Counted from the stretch's first letter, positions 22,101-36,574 are shown. The stretch is DNA of 64,000 nucleotides from Coniochaeta sp. PMI_546 (GCA_021432605.1 MU271158.1:186001-250000), one strand, 5' to 3'. The notes: generated by a model from the sequence alone, not told the origin. Numbers and translations: made by a program.

Positions 22101-25100
22101 TCTTTCCAGAGGATAATCAACTACGTATTTCGAAGGTAGTTGGACGATTTCGTCGTCGCGTACTTCGATAATATCTTGATCTATTCGGAAGACCTCGAGC
22201 AATATAAGAAACACGTCTACTTCGTCTTATAGGTATTACAAGACGCGAATTTATTAGTCGAACCCGAGAAGTACGAATTTTACTAGCAAAAAGTGAAATT
22301 TCTCGGTTACGTTATATTACTAGGCTAGTTCGAGATAGACCTAGATAAGCTGAAAGCTATTAAAGAATAGCCCGTACTAGAAACGGTTACGGGAGTACGA
22401 GCCTTTTTAAAGATTACCAACTTCTATCGGAAATTTATCAAAGATTATAATAAGATCGCAATACCCCTTACCAACCTTACCAAGAAAGATTTAAGGTTCG
22501 AATAGACCTCGAGGAAGGAAGAGGCGTTCTAAGAACTTAAAAAAAGGATCTTGAGCCAGCTAATACTAGTTATTACGGATCCCGAGAAACCTTACGAAAT
22601 AGAAACCGATACGTCGGAATTCGTATTCGGAAGCTAGTTAGGATAAAGGGATAAATAAGGGAGATTGTACCTAATAATATTCTTCTCGAAGAAGCTAAGT
22701 AAACTAGAACTTAACTATAATATACTAGATAAAGAGCTGATAACTATTATTAAGGCGTTTAAGGAGTAGAAATACTACTTTATAGGAGTAAGATATAAGA
22801 TAAAAGTCCTAATAGATTATAAGAATCTTATTACGTTTACTTTTACGAAAAAACTTAACAAGCGACAAATCAGATAGTATAAGTTCCTTACCGATTTCGA
22901 TTTCGAAATTATATATAAGAAGGGGAGTGAAAATAGTAGAACGGACGCTCTTAGTCGACGAGAAGATCTAAGACCAGAAAAGGAAGTACATTCGGCGAAC
23001 TTCCTTAAGACTAACTAATAAGGAAACCTTAAGCTCGATATATAGGTCGGAGTAATATAGAACGTAGAACCCGAAGAATAGTAGGCGGAAAGGATTAAGA
23101 AGTATCGGAAGGAAGAAGTAAAGAAGGATATTACCTTTATGTTTCCGTCATATTACGGTTTACTATAATTCCGAAATAAGGTATACGTACCTAACGAACT
23201 ACGGAAAGAACTAGTGAAAGAGTTCTACGAATATCTATTATATAGATACTAAGGAATCTATAAGACTAAGGAACGCGTACGGCGGACTTACGATTTTCTA
23301 GGACTGGATAAAGTAGTTAGATAGGTAGTCGGCGAATACGACGAGTATAACAAAGCCAAGTCAAACAGATATAAGCTATACGGGCTATTGTAACTTATAT
23401 AACTACTAGAGAAATTATGGGAAATGGTTACGATAGACTTTATCGTCAAACTACTAGTATCGAAGGAACCTATGACTAGGATTACTTACGATAACGTATA
23501 AATAGTTATAGACAAATTCTCCAAATACGCGTACTTTATACCGTATAAAGAAGTAAGTATAACAGAAGATATAGCCTACGCCTTTTTGAGGGTAATAGTA
23601 AGCCAATATAGACTACCTAAATAGTTTGTTACCGATAGAGATAAACTATTTACCTCGAAGTTCTAGATAATATTGATACGACAAATCGGAATCAAATATA
23701 AGTTATCGATATCGTTCTACCCGTAGACGGATAGGCAAATAGAGCGAACGAACTAGACCCTTAAACAATATTTGAGGATATATGTCAATGAAAAGCAAGA
23801 TGATTGGGTTAGGTAGTTACCAATAGTACAATAGGCCTATAACAATATACTTAGCGAAACGCTAAACGGGTACTTACCGTTCTTCGTTAACTACGGCTAT
23901 AAGCCTATTATAAGGGAAGTACTAGGAGAAGGACCAATACCGTTAGATCTAAAGCTACTATAAGCAAAATATACCGCGGAACAAATAAAGCTATTCTATA
24001 AGAGGCTTCGCGGATATATAGAAGACCTTAACCTGAGAATAGTACGATACGCAAACTAGAAAAGGTTGAAAGGACTAACCTTATAAGAGGGAGATAAAGT
24101 CTACCTTATACGACGTAATATCAAAACTAAGCGTCTAAGTAACAAACTAGATTGGAAGAAGATCGGACCTTTTAGGATCAAGAAAAAGTTGTCTGATTTG
24201 AACTACGAATTCTAGCTACTAGTATAAGTACGAATCTACCTAGTATTTCATATCTCGCTCTTTGAACTAGTACCTAAGAACGTAAGGTTAGTAATAGATA
24301 TCGAAATAAAACTAGTATAGGAATACGAAGTAGAAAGGATTCTCGGCTACAAAAGGGAGAACGACAAAAACCTCTATTACGTCAAATGGAAAGGTTACGA
24401 CGACTCGGAAAACACGTAGGAACCGGAAACTTACCTTTAGAACTATTAGCAATTGTTATAGGAGTTTCGGTCTATAATAGTATTATTAAACCAAGAGTCG
24501 AAGGGGATAGGACTACGTCGCCGTAGATTGCGTCCTAACCGGAAGTGAAATCTTTATCAAGGGGAAGAGACGTAACGGAAGGCGGACGATTCTCGGTAAT
24601 TCTTGCTACCTCGCGATCGGCTTCCTCCTTTTCGACCCGTTCCAATTCTTCTATACTCGTTATACCCTTACGTATAGCGCGTAATATCTTTTCGAACTAT
24701 AATTTCTTTTGACGACGTAATCGTTCCAACTTCGCTATAATCTCGTCAATCTCTCGCTTTATAAAAGAGAGCTGATCGCCAATCTTGGTCAAGTCCTTAA
24801 CGGAAAGGCCCTATACGTCGTACTTGGAACGACCAAGACGGACGCATTCCGCGTAACGGGAGGAGTCGCCTTCCGATATTTGATAGGTTTTGAGATTACG
24901 AATCTTACAGGAGGAATAGGTAGGCATTTCGACGGACTAAAGAAGGACGGCTGCCTAAAGAGCGTTCTTACGAACAGTTGATAATTCGACGGATTTCTTT
25001 TATTTCTATATACTACGGTCAGATATAATGACGATAAAGAAGGGGAAACCTTCGGACGCAACTTATATAGGCTATTGGTATTACTTATAAGAAGTACTAG

Positions 25101-25136
25101 GCCTTAAGGACAACGGCCAAAGGAAGAAGGGAATAA

Positions 25137-25528
25137 TATTACAAACCTATAAGTGATAGAGGATACCCCGCCAATAGATAAGGAACATGTATACGAGGCT
25201 TATCGTATTATATGGATAAGGGACCTCGGTTACGTAACTGATAGATACGATAGCTGTCTATCATAGCTATCACTAATATTTCGAATAGCTATCTATTATA
25301 GCTATTACTATAGTCTCTACAAATATATAAGAAGGAGTCTTTCTAGACTCCGTTATAGATAGTTCTTGATTACCTAATGATCAATCTAAGTATTCAATCG
25401 AGGTTATCATTGAGTAAGATACTTATCTTGACGATACCAGAGTAAAGACTGCTTGTTATACCTTAACTTACTTACCCTAAGTAACAGAACTCACTTTCTG
25501 ATCCTTAGCCCGTCTTAGGATCGTTACA
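25137..25528 (+). repeat. 3' LTR of element B
   Basis: 392 bases ending GATCGTTACA, directly after a polypurine tract and directly before the second CTTTT target-site copy (25529-25533). Confidence 0.92.
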
Positions 25529-28500
25529 CTTTTTAACCAATTTTAGTTTACGTATCGTATTTTACGTAGGTTGAATAGTTTTATATATCCGCGAAGTTTC
25601 TTATAAAATAACTTTATTTATTCTATAATATATTTCGCTTTTAATAGTTCTGGATTTAACGGCGTTAGTCCGTTCCCTAATATTTCCTTTATAATAGGCT
25701 TATAACCGTAACTAATAAAGAACGGTAAATATCCGTTTAATATTTCGTTAAGTATATTATTATAAGCCTATTATACTACTAATAGTTACCTAACCTAATT
25801 ATCTTGTTTTTTATTAACGTATATCTTTAAATATTATTTAAAGGTTTAGTTCGTTCGTTCTATTTATCTATTTATTTATAAGTAGAACGATATTGATAAC
25901 TTATATTTGATTCTAATTTATCGTATTAACGTTATCTAGAACTTTAAGGTAAATAGTTTATCTCTATCGGTAATAAGTTATTTAGATAGCTTATATTAGC
26001 TTATTATTAACCTTAAAAAGGCGTAGGTTATATCTTCTATTATACTTACTTCCTTATACGGTATAAAATACGCGTATTTAAAGAATTTATCTATAACTAC
26101 TTATATATTATTATATATAACCTTAATTATAGGTTCTTTTAATACTAATAGTTTAACGATAAAGTTTATTATAACTATTTCTTATAGTTTCTCTAATAGT
26201 TATATAGGTTATAATAGCCCGTATAGCTTATATCTATTTAACTTAGCTTTATTATACTTATTATATTCGCCAACTACTTATCTAACTATTTTATCTAATC
26301 TTAAAAAATCGTAGGTCTACCGTACGCGTTTTTTAGTTTTATAAACTCTTTAATATCTATATAATTAATATTCGTAAAACTCTTTTACTAATTCTTTCCG
26401 TAGTTCGTTAGGTACGTATACTTTATTTCGGAACTATAATAAGTTATAATACGATAGAAATATAAAGGTAACGTTTTCTTTAATCTCTTTCTTTCGGTAT
26501 TCTTTAATCTTTTTTACCTATCGTTTTTCGTATTTTATATTCCAAGTTATTCCGATCTATATATCGAGTTTAAGGTTTCCCTATTAGTTAGTCTTAAGGA
26601 AATTTACCGAACGTATTTCCTTTTCCGGTTTTAAATCTTCTCGTTAATTAAGAACGTCCGTTTTATTATTTTCGCTTCCTTTTTTATATATAATTTCGAA
26701 ATCGAAATCGGTAAGGAATTTATATTATCTGATTTATCGTTTATTAAGTTCTTTTATAAAAATAAACGTAATAAGGTTTTTATAATTTATTAAAACCTTT
26801 ACCTTATATCTTACCTTTATAAGATAATATTTCTATTTTTTAAACGTTTTAATAATAACTATTAGTTCCTTATCTAATATATTATAATTGAATTCTAATC
26901 CGTTTAGTTTTTTCGAAAAGAATACTATTAGGTATAACCTCCCTTATTTATCCTTTTATCCTAACTAGTTTCCGAATACGAATTCCGACGTATCGGTTTC
27001 TATTTCGTAAGGTTTTTTAAGATCCGCGGTAATTAATATTAGTTAACTTAAGATCTTTTCTTAAATTCCTAAAACGTTTCTTCTTTTTTCGAAATCTATT
27101 CGAACTTTAAATCTTCTTTAATAAGGTTAATAAAAAGTATTACGATCTTATTATAATCCTTAATAAACTTCCGATAAATGTTAGTAATCCTTAGAAAAGT
27201 TCGTATTCTTATAACCGTTTCTAATATAAGCTATTCTTTAATAACTTTTAGTTTATCTAAGTTTATCTTAAACTAACTTAACGATATAACGTAACCGAGA
27301 AATTTTACTTTTTACTAATAAAATTTATATTTCTCGGGTTCGATTAATAAATTCGCGTTTTATAATACTTATAAAATAAAGTAAATATATTTTCTATATT
27401 ATTCGAGGTTTTCCGAATAGATTAAAATATTATCAAAATATACGACGACGAAGTCGTCTAATTATTTTTAAAATACGTAGTTAATTATCTTCTAAAAAAA
27501 AGCCGGTACGTTAATAAGCCCGAAAGGTATAATATAATACTCATATTATTCTAACTTAAATCGCTATACCGTCTTTTATTTATCTCTTTCTTTAACTCGT
27601 ATTAAATTATATATTCTTTTGAAATCTAAGGTAATAAACTATCGGGCTTTATATAACCGGTCTTTTAGTTTAGATATAAGAAGTAATAGTTTTTGATCTT
27701 TGATAATAATATTATTAAGTTATTAATAGTTTATAACGAGACGTAACTTCCCGTTTTTTTTAAATATAAATAAAATAGGGTATCTTATTAGTAATTATAA
27801 TAATCAAATATAACTTTTCTTTAGATTTTTATTAATATATTTTCTTAACGTTTATAATTATAAATCGTTAAAAAGGTAAATCTTATAAAATCCGGGCTTT
27901 TTACCTAATTAAACATTAATCTCGTAATCTTAACGATTATATTTAAGTAATCTTATTATAAACTCGGGTTTGAATAATTTATCGTATCGATAGTATTCTT
28001 TCGGAATCGTTCGTATCGATATAAATTAAGTTTCTATAATCGTTTTATAAATTATTAAAGCTTTTTTAAAATCGCGTATAAGTTTTTCCCCGTAAAGTTT
28101 ATTCTTTATAAAAGTTAACTCTTTTCTTAACGTATCCTATTAAAGTTAACCTATTTTCTAATTAACTTAAGGATTATTCGTTCGTAACTAAAGTATCCCT
28201 AATATTATACCGTACGATAAAATCTCCGTAATATCGAACGTTATCTTTTAATTATAGCTTTAGATAGTAATTTGGAAAGACGTAGTTTTTATATCTACTA
28301 ATCCTTATTTATAATCGATAAGGCTTCTATTAATAATTCTAAATCGGTAAGGTTTGTCTTTTTTCTTTTAAAGTAATTATAATATATTAACGAGATTTAA
28401 CGAGATATAGTTTCCTTATATTCCGCTATTTATTATTACTTAGGTATTATTTTCTTATATATTAATCGTAATTCGTAGGTATTTAATTCCTACGGTCGTA

Positions 28501-30408
28501 TATAAAGATCTTTCTATATTACGTCGATATAATTCTTTTATAATTAATATTAGTCGTTTTTTGATCGTTTTTTTAATTTCCGGAACGAAATACCGTAATA
28601 TTTAAGTTTATCTTTAGTTCTAAAAAAAAGTTCTAACGGTTCTTTATAATCTTCCTTTTCTATTTCTAATTTAGGAACTAATAATCTTTCTAAACGTTTA
28701 TTTATTTAAATTTACTTCTAATCTATTTCTTTAACCTTTTTTTATATTTATATTTTATAACCTCGGTAACTTATTAAAAACGCGTTAGTTTATATATTAC
28801 GGGTTTATTATCGTACTTAAAACGTTTCGGTTAATTCTTCTTCTCTTATAACTTACGTTACGATTTCCGATACTAAATATCTTAGTCGTCCCGCTTATCT
28901 TACCGAGCTTTTAATAAATAAGTAATTAATAGTCGGTTTTTATTTTCGACCTTTTATTTAAGTTTTATTACCGTTAGGAATTCCTATCCTATCGGGTTAA
29001 ATTATAATTATATGTTTCCGGGTAATACTAATAATAAGTATTATCCGTTCTTATATATTTCCTCGTATTTTTCGATATCTCTAAGTCGGTAAAAGTAAAA
29101 TATCGGCTTAATTATTAGTATTCGTATCGGTATTTACTTATAATCTAGTTTCTCTTATATATACTAAATATAATGGTAAAAGATATACGAATTCTACGAA
29201 ATCTAATTAAAATAAACCGAGTTAATATAAACCGGTTCGTAATTTCTATATAAAAATATTTGTTCTTTTTCGATTTCGTCTTATTCTCGGTTTAATAAGT
29301 TAACTAAATACGTTACGTTTATAATATTATATTTTAATATTATTATTAAGTCGATTTCTTTTCCTAATAATCTAAGAAATACCTTATATTATTATTTTCT
29401 ACGTATTATTACGATAACGCGGGATTTATCTTCCTTTATTATTACCTAAGTTTTATTTTCGGAAACTAGTTTCTAAGCTTTCTTAAGTTAACGATATTTA
29501 TCCGTATAATATCTTTATTTCCTATAGTTGAAATATTTACCCTTTTTTTTAAATTAGTTTCGTTAAATAACGTTTAGATTTATAGATCTTAAATAAAAGC
29601 CCGTAATTATAGATCGTTTTTCCTTTAAATTTACGGTTTTTCTTATTATATAAAAGGTTTTTCCTTTTCTTCTTTCGAATCTTCGTTTATATAATCGATT
29701 ATCGATTTTAATTATAAACGCGATATATTTATATAAGGTATCCGGTCGATCTTTTTTATTAAGTTTATCTTTAACGTTATTTCGTAATCTTTTATAAAAA
29801 TAAAAAAATAAGGCTTATTCTTTTAAATTAAATTTAGCCGTAATTCGTTTAAATTCTACCGTATACGTTCTTACCGAACCTTTTTATCTTAGAAACAAAA
29901 GTTATCGTTCCGTTAATTTTTATTCTTTAAGATTACCGAAGGTTTTTTTAAACTTTTCGAATAATCGGTCGACGTTTGAAAATATAATATAAATTTCCGG
30001 TTTCCGTCTTTTTTCGTTTAACTAGTTATTTAGAAAGTCCCGAAAACTAAGTTCGAACTATTCGGCCGTTTTTCTTTTTAATAGATTTCTTATATAAATT
30101 ACCTTTTCGTATTTTTGGGAAAAGGATTTTAAATATATCTTGAAATATATATATACCTAAGTAATAAACGTTTATAACCCTTTTTTATTCTTATTATAAG
30201 GTTTAAAGTACGGAACTTTAATCTTAACTATAAGATTGATTTTGGGTCCTTTTTTAAAAGCCGTAATTTCTATTTATAATTACGTAATTATTACTATTAT
30301 ATTATTTGCTTATATTTAGGTTATAAGTACTTATTAAAGTACGGGTATTTCGGATATTATATTAGTTACTTAATATAAGGTTAACTTACCGAATAAGAAT
30401 AATCAAAA

Positions 30409-30801
30409 TATAACGATCTTAAGATAAGCTAAGGATTAGAAGGTAAGTTTTATTACTTAAGGTAAATAAGTTAAGGTATAACAAATAGTTTTTATTCTAA
30501 TATCGTTAAGATAAATATCTTACTTAATAATAACCTCGATTAAATACTTAGATTGATTATTAGGTAATTAAGAACTATTTATATCAGAGTTTAAAAGAAC
30601 TCTTCTTTATATATTAATAGAGATTATAACGATTATAATAATAGTTATAATCGTATCGACCGTAATATTCCTTAATTATTACGATCGTTACGATTAGTTA
30701 CGTAACTCGGAGTTCCTTACCTATATAATACGATAAGCCTCGTATATATATTCTTTTTATCTATTAACGGGGCGCCCTCCGTTACTTATAGGTTTATAAC
30801 A
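30409..30801 (-). repeat. Right LTR of element A (5' LTR in element orientation)
   Basis: 393 bases, partner of 17304-17696. Its middle 90 or so bases differ in kind from those of element B's LTRs, while both ends are shared (see findings). Confidence 0.85.
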
Positions 30802-32217
30802 TTATTAGGGTTTATTAAAGTTATTCTCATTTCGTTTTAACGACTTATTAACTTTTTTTCTTTCAATAATTTCCCGTTTTCGTATTTTTATTATCTTAAA
30901 TTTATCAAAAGTCGTATCTATTTCGTTATTAAATCGTAACTTTTTATATAACTTCTATTAATAAGTTTACGTTTCGTTATCGTTACGATATTAAATTAAT
31001 TTCTTTTCCTTTTAATATTTCCCGTATCGAATTCGTCCCAATATTTTAATAACCTTTATTTATTTTATTTTAAAAACGGTTTTAAATATATTTAAAACCC
31101 CGGTATATCGGTATATCCCCGGAACGTTTTCGTTCGATATCCCGTTAATTCCTTTTAAAATCGACCTTTTTTCGTTATAACTATTATACGTTTATTAAAA
31201 TAAAATATTCGATTTTTATATATAATATAATAAGTTTTTTTTTATCCGGCGTCGTTTCGACTTTGTTTAACTTTCGTAAATTTTTAACGATAAAGATTTA
31301 TTTTTCGTTATATAATCGGCCTTTTTTTATTATTTAAACGATCTAGATAACTAAAAAATATATTAATTCGTCCGCGATATTTTTCGTTTTAATCCCGTAT
31401 TAATTACGGTTTTAATTTAATAATATATATTTCGTTACGTATATATAAATTATTCGTTCCGGTAAAATAATTCGTAATTTCGTTACCGGTTTATCTTTTT
31501 CTTTTAATCGTAACTTTATCGTTCTAATTTCGTTTCCCGTTTTAATTATAAACGACTTTATTACTTTTCGTAACGATATCGTTTTATTTTATAATATTAT
31601 CGATACGAATATTATATAGATTAATATTATTTATATTAACTCCGTTTGGTTTTATAATATTATCGATACGAATATTATATAAACTACCGTTATTCGTATT
31701 AACTTTATTAAATTTCGTACCGAATTCGATTATTATATCGTTTATATTAATAAACTTTATACTATTATTAAGTTTATTCGTACCGATACCGAAACGATTC
31801 GTATTTAGTTCAATATTTTAATAAATCAATTATATCTTATTTTTATCGTTTTAATTTCGTTCCGAGTATTAATTCCTATTAACGTAACGATTTCGTTTAT
31901 TTAAAAACGATTTTCGGTATTATTCGTATCGGTATCGATTATTTTTCAAAAAATATCGTAATAACTTTTACCGGTATCGTTACGAAAAAGCCCGCTTTTA
32001 AAAAAACGAAATAATTTTATATAATAATCGGATTAAATTCGTTTTAATATCGGTTTTTTTTCGGTTAAATTTCTTTACGATTTTATAAATCCGTAATAAA
32101 AACGGTTAACCGTATCGTTATCTTTTCTTTCTTATTTCGATATCGTACTTTTTTCATATTATTTATCTTTCCTTATCCCCGTAATTTTAATTTTATACCT
32201 CTTTCTATTAAAATTAA
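30802..32217. other. Unassigned RIP-degraded segment right of element A
   Basis: Probably the right-hand continuation of 16852-17303. It holds a tandem repeat of period 63 at about 31588-31715, including a shared string of about 29 bases at 31588-31617 and 31651-31680. A period of 21 codons hints at formerly coding DNA. No family recognised. Confidence 0.45.
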
Positions 32218-32480
32218 TATAATAGGCTAGTACCTAGGGTCTAATAAGGCTAAAGCCTTATCTTACAAATTCCCGTACGTATACCGTACGTCTACCATAC
32301 GTACGGTCGTTTACCGAATATTCGGCTACGGGGCGGATTAACTAATCCCCCGTAAGGGCGTTATTTATAAGCCTATCTTCTACTTTTAAACCGTAAGGGA
32401 TTCTTTTTCTTTTCTTTTTCTTTAACTAATAATAATCCTTATTAAACCTTATATATTAGAATAATATTACGTATTAGCCT
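32218..32480 (+). repeat. 5' LTR of element C (right end approximate)
   Basis: An inverted copy of 16590-16851. The left edge (TATAATAGGC) is where similarity to the inverted copy stops. The right edge is not sharply visible. Confidence 0.6.
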
Positions 32481-35400
32481 TTTATATATTATTAGTTTAA
32501 CAAAGCTACTATCGGAATCCTATTGTTAGGATAAAATAGTTACCGGTAATACCGGAATTCTAAATGGACTTCGAAAACCCCGCCGTTCGCCCGTTAGTTA
32601 AGGTAATCGAATATCTTTTTCGCGTTTAGTAAAATAAGATACGGGGTATTACGGAAATATTCTCTTAAAACGTAAAGATTTAGTTGAATTAACGGTTTTA
32701 AACGGTTAATGATATATTAATAAAGATTAATAAGGTACCGCTTATTATTAACGTAAGGTAAATATAATCGATAATACCGGCGACCTTTTCTAACCAACCT
32801 CCCGTACCGGTTCTAACCTTTCTTAACCCGGTTATCTATATACCGTATCGTAAGTTATTCCCGTAATTAAAGATTTTCGATAACGACCGCCGGCGGTATA
32901 AAAAATAAGTATATTAGATACGGGAGAAATTAAAACTAGATTAGGATATATTAAACGGTAACGTTTATATATAATACGGAATAAACTAAAAGTTAAACGT
33001 TCGTTATTAAAGAACATAGTTACGTTTTACTAATTAAATAACAATAGCGGTTTTAAAACGTTATAAGAACTACTAATATAGTTGGATATTATATACGGGA
33101 ATATTTTAAAATAAAAGGACGTATAAAAACGGTTCAAAATATTTATATAGTCGGAAATAACTACTTTCGCGGCTTTTATAACGTGGTTTTCATAATTATT
33201 AATAGATTCCGGCGGGAATTTATAGAATAATAAAACGAAAATCGCGTAGTTTAAAAGAACGTTAAATAATAGATTCCGGTAATAGCTAATACCGGTTATA
33301 CTTCCCGACGAATATTACGTTTTAATAAACGTTATTTACCTTATTATTAAACGTTACAAAAATACGTCCGTTTTTAAAGGCCGAAAGGGGAATAATACGG
33401 GATATTTCGACCGAACTTCCGTAAATTAGGAAATAATAACTAACGGTATAACTAATATAAAAAACGACGTACCGATAACTAAGGTTAATATAATAGGAAT
33501 AAATATTTAACGACTGCGTAAACGGACGAACCGGTTAGTAATATTTATAACGGGAATTACGTTAGGTATTATTCCCCCGAAAGTACGTTAAATAGCTGAT
33601 ATAGAAATTATATAACGTCGTAAAACTAACTTTTATTTCCGTTACGGAGCTAATAACTATTTTATATTAGCTTATTTATACGGTCGGGTATTACGTTTTA
33701 AATAAAAATCCGTTATACGGTACGTCGTAATAGAAGAATTATACGTAAAAGGAATAGATATTACCGACTTATCGGAAAACGAGTCGGAAAACGAATAGTT
33801 CCGGAATATCGTCGGATACCGGAATAAAAAAATATAACGTAAGAACGGTAGAACGAATAGAAATTAAAAATAAATAGGGATAGCCTTTTTATTGGTATCT
33901 CTTTTAATAGAAATAAATCCTACTTACTCGTTAATACCGGTTACGAATATTATACCGTTATAAATAAATAGTTACGTTACGAGCTATATTTATTACTAAT
34001 CCAAATACCCGTACGGCGTATTAAAGGCGCCGTAAGAGAAATAGAAAGATATAAGATTCGGGACGTAACGTATATTTTCGCGGAGATATACGGTTACTAA
34101 TAGATAATATATTTCTATATAATACCGCGATTAGAATACCTAATAATACTAGGTCTACCGTAGATAATAACTAACCGTACTTATACGGTCTCTTATAAAA
34201 GATTATTTTATTATAATAAAATTAACTACGATATCCCGTTGATAAGAAAAAAGGAAATCTCCTAATTAGTAAAGGAAATATCCGTTAGGAAATACTTATT
34301 AACCTCGGCTTTCGGTATTAAATTCCGTAAGATTAAAAAGCGTTTCGGGCTAACGGTATTGGAAAACAATTTATAAACTATTTTTTTAACGGATATTAAG
34401 AAAACGTTACGGCCGAAAAAATGAACCTTAACGGAAAAGTTAAAATAAAAGATCCTAACCTAGTTTTATAACCTTTTTTTATTATAATCGATATCTAAGA
34501 TAAAGGAACTCTTACCGTACCGCCTAAAGATTAATTACGTTATAGAACTAAAGAAAGACCTAAATAAATAAGATTTTACGGTTTTATAAAGTTCGTTATA
34601 TAAAATATCTAAAGAAAAACTATTAATCTTTAGAAAAATTCTATCGGACTTATTAACAAAGGGCTATATCCGGTATAATAGTTTAAAAAGAGGAGTCTTA
34701 ATATTATTCGTCTGGAAACCGAGCGGGGGAATACGTTTCTATTACGATTATCGAACGTTAAATATAATAACCCGCGAAAATAGATACTTATTACCGTTAA
34801 TAACGGAAACTTTACGGAATTTCGTAGAAGTAATATAAATAACTAAGTTTAACGTAGTTATTATTTTCTATAAGGTTAAGGTAAAAGAGGGAGATTAATA
34901 GAAAACGGCTTTCCGTATAAAGTACGGCTTATTCGAATAAATAATTACGCCGGTTAGTCCTTCCGGCGTACTAGTTACCTTTTAACGATATATCAATATT
35001 ATATTATATAGTTTTTTAAACGATATTTATATTACTTATATAAACGATGTATTTATATATACCTACGGTAATAAGGCGGACTATTATATCCAAATACGAA
35101 ATGTATTACTTCGTTTATAAAAAGTAGGCTTTTATTTAGATCTAAAGAAATACGAATTTACTATTAAAAAGGTAAAGTATTTAAGGTTTATTATAAAATC
35201 GGGGGTAAGAATAATAATAGATCTTAAGAAAATACGGATAATTGTCAAATAAAAAACGTTAACTTTTATTATAAAGGTCCGTAGTTTCGTAAGGTTTAGT
35301 AATTATTACCGTATATTTATTCCTAACTTTTCTAACGTAATAATTATATTTACGGTATTGATTAATAAGAACGTATAATTCGTTTAGGGGCTAGTATAAT

Positions 35401-36183
35401 AAACGGCCTTTGATAAATTAAAATAACTATTTACCTCCGTTCCGATATTTATATACTAAGATCCGGAAAAGATTACGTATTTTAAAACCGATTATTCCGG
35501 CTTCGTTCTCGGCGGTACCTTAATATAAGAAGATAACAAAAGGCGGAAAAGGGTAATAGCTTATTATTTATAAAAACTAAGTACGGCCGAGGTTAACTAT
35601 CTTATTTACGATAAAGAAATACTTGCGATTATCTATTATTTAAAATAATAAGACGTAAAGTTACGAAACTATACCCCGTTTATAATCTTAACGGATTATC
35701 GGAACTTATAATACTTTATAATCAAGTAGAAACTATCCGAACGTTAAGTTTATTAAACCGAATAATTATCGCGATATTAGTTTCAATTATAATATAAGCC
35801 GGGTAAAGAAACCGTAATACCGGATATATTTTTTAAAAAAGATTAAGACCGACCGAAAGGTATAAAAGATAAACGGAAATAAAAATACCTTTCGTAATTA
35901 ATACTAATATCGGCGTTATAACGTTAAAACGTCGGCGAAGAAAATCTACTAACGGTCTTACTTAATACGATAATACGAAGTTCCGAACCCCCGGTTCCGT
36001 AAAGATAGGTATTCTTAAACGATTTTAAATTCTAAACCTTTTAAAAACGGGTTATTAGAAAAGACGAGGTATATTAAGAGGTATATAATACCTTTCGGAT
36101 AAGGGGCCGTTTATTTCCTTATTACCTTAGGCTAAAAGTATAACCGTCGGATTCTTAAAGGGTAAACTAACGTTCTGCGAAAA
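32218..36183 (+). mobile_element. Second-family Gypsy retrotransposon fossil C, 5' part
   Basis: A forward element unlike A/B/D/E/F. An LTR-like stretch at 32218-about 32480 is followed by a probable gag beginning near 32,561, a protease region near 33.9-34.2 kb, reverse transcriptase (about 34.5-35.1 kb, with a KPSGGIRF-type motif near 34,717) and RNase H (about 35.4-35.7 kb). It then reaches the start of the integrase region, where it stops at the LTR of element D. Its integrase and 3' LTR are not in the window. Frames are broken in many places. Family: Ty3/Gypsy from RT/RNase H order; closer placement not possible by eye. Confidence 0.8.
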
Positions 36184-36574
36184 TATAACGATCCTAAGAC
36201 GGGCTAAGGATCAGAAGGTAAGTTTTATTATTTAAGGTAAGTAAGTTAAGGTATAATAAATAGTCTTTATTTTAATATCGTTAAGATAAATATCTTACTT
36301 AATAATAATCTCGATTGAATATTTAGATTAATTATTAGGTAATTAAGAACTATCTATAATAGAATTTAAAAAAACTCTTTTTTATATATTTATAAAGATT
36401 ATAATAATTATAACGATAGTTATAATCGTACCGATTATAATCCTTCCTAATTATTACGATTATAATAATTAATTACGTAACCCGAAGTCCTTTATTTATA
36501 TAATACGATAAGCCTCGTATATATATTCTTTATCTATTAACGGGGTATCTTCCGTTATTTATAAGTTTATAATA
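36184..36574 (-). repeat. Left LTR of element D
   Basis: 391 bases, same subtype as the LTRs of A and E in its central section. Confidence 0.85.

Larger units (their letters stand above)
18766..25528 (+). mobile_element. Gypsy (chromodomain) retrotransposon fossil B, full length, nested in A
   Basis: A forward Ty3/Gypsy element of 6763 bases with two 392-base LTRs and a perfect CTTTT target duplication. In order: gag (about 19.27-20.13 kb, with a CCHC zinc knuckle near 20.07-20.11 kb), protease, reverse transcriptase (about 21.8-22.35 kb), RNase H (about 22.5-22.95 kb), integrase (about 23.1-24.0 kb) and a chromodomain near 24.33-24.45 kb. That makes it a chromovirus. A purine-rich tract (25120-25131) precedes the right LTR. 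The structure looks whole but the frames are broken many times. It retains more CpA/TpG than its neighbours, so it is the youngest or least RIP-affected copy here. Confidence 0.93.
17304..30801 (-). mobile_element. Gypsy (chromodomain) retrotransposon fossil A, split by element B
   Basis: A reverse-oriented Ty3/Gypsy element bounded by LTRs at 17304-17696 and 30409-30801, 393 bases each. Its interior is interrupted at 18766-25528 by element B. Reading right to left, gag lies near 30.2-29.5 kb, then protease, reverse transcriptase/RNase H and integrase, with the 3' end of pol left of the inserted element. The outline is whole but the reading frames are broken in very many places by RIP. Possible target-site pentamers flank it (TTACC/TTATT, not identical). 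It is older than B, which sits inside it. Assignment rests on similarity to the other copies in the window and to the Gypsy pol order. Confidence 0.85.

Noticed and set aside
24789-25061. 90-codon minus-strand frame at the 3' end of element B
   Set aside because: It lies between the chromodomain region and the right LTR, with no counterpart kept in the other copies. Not counted as a gene.
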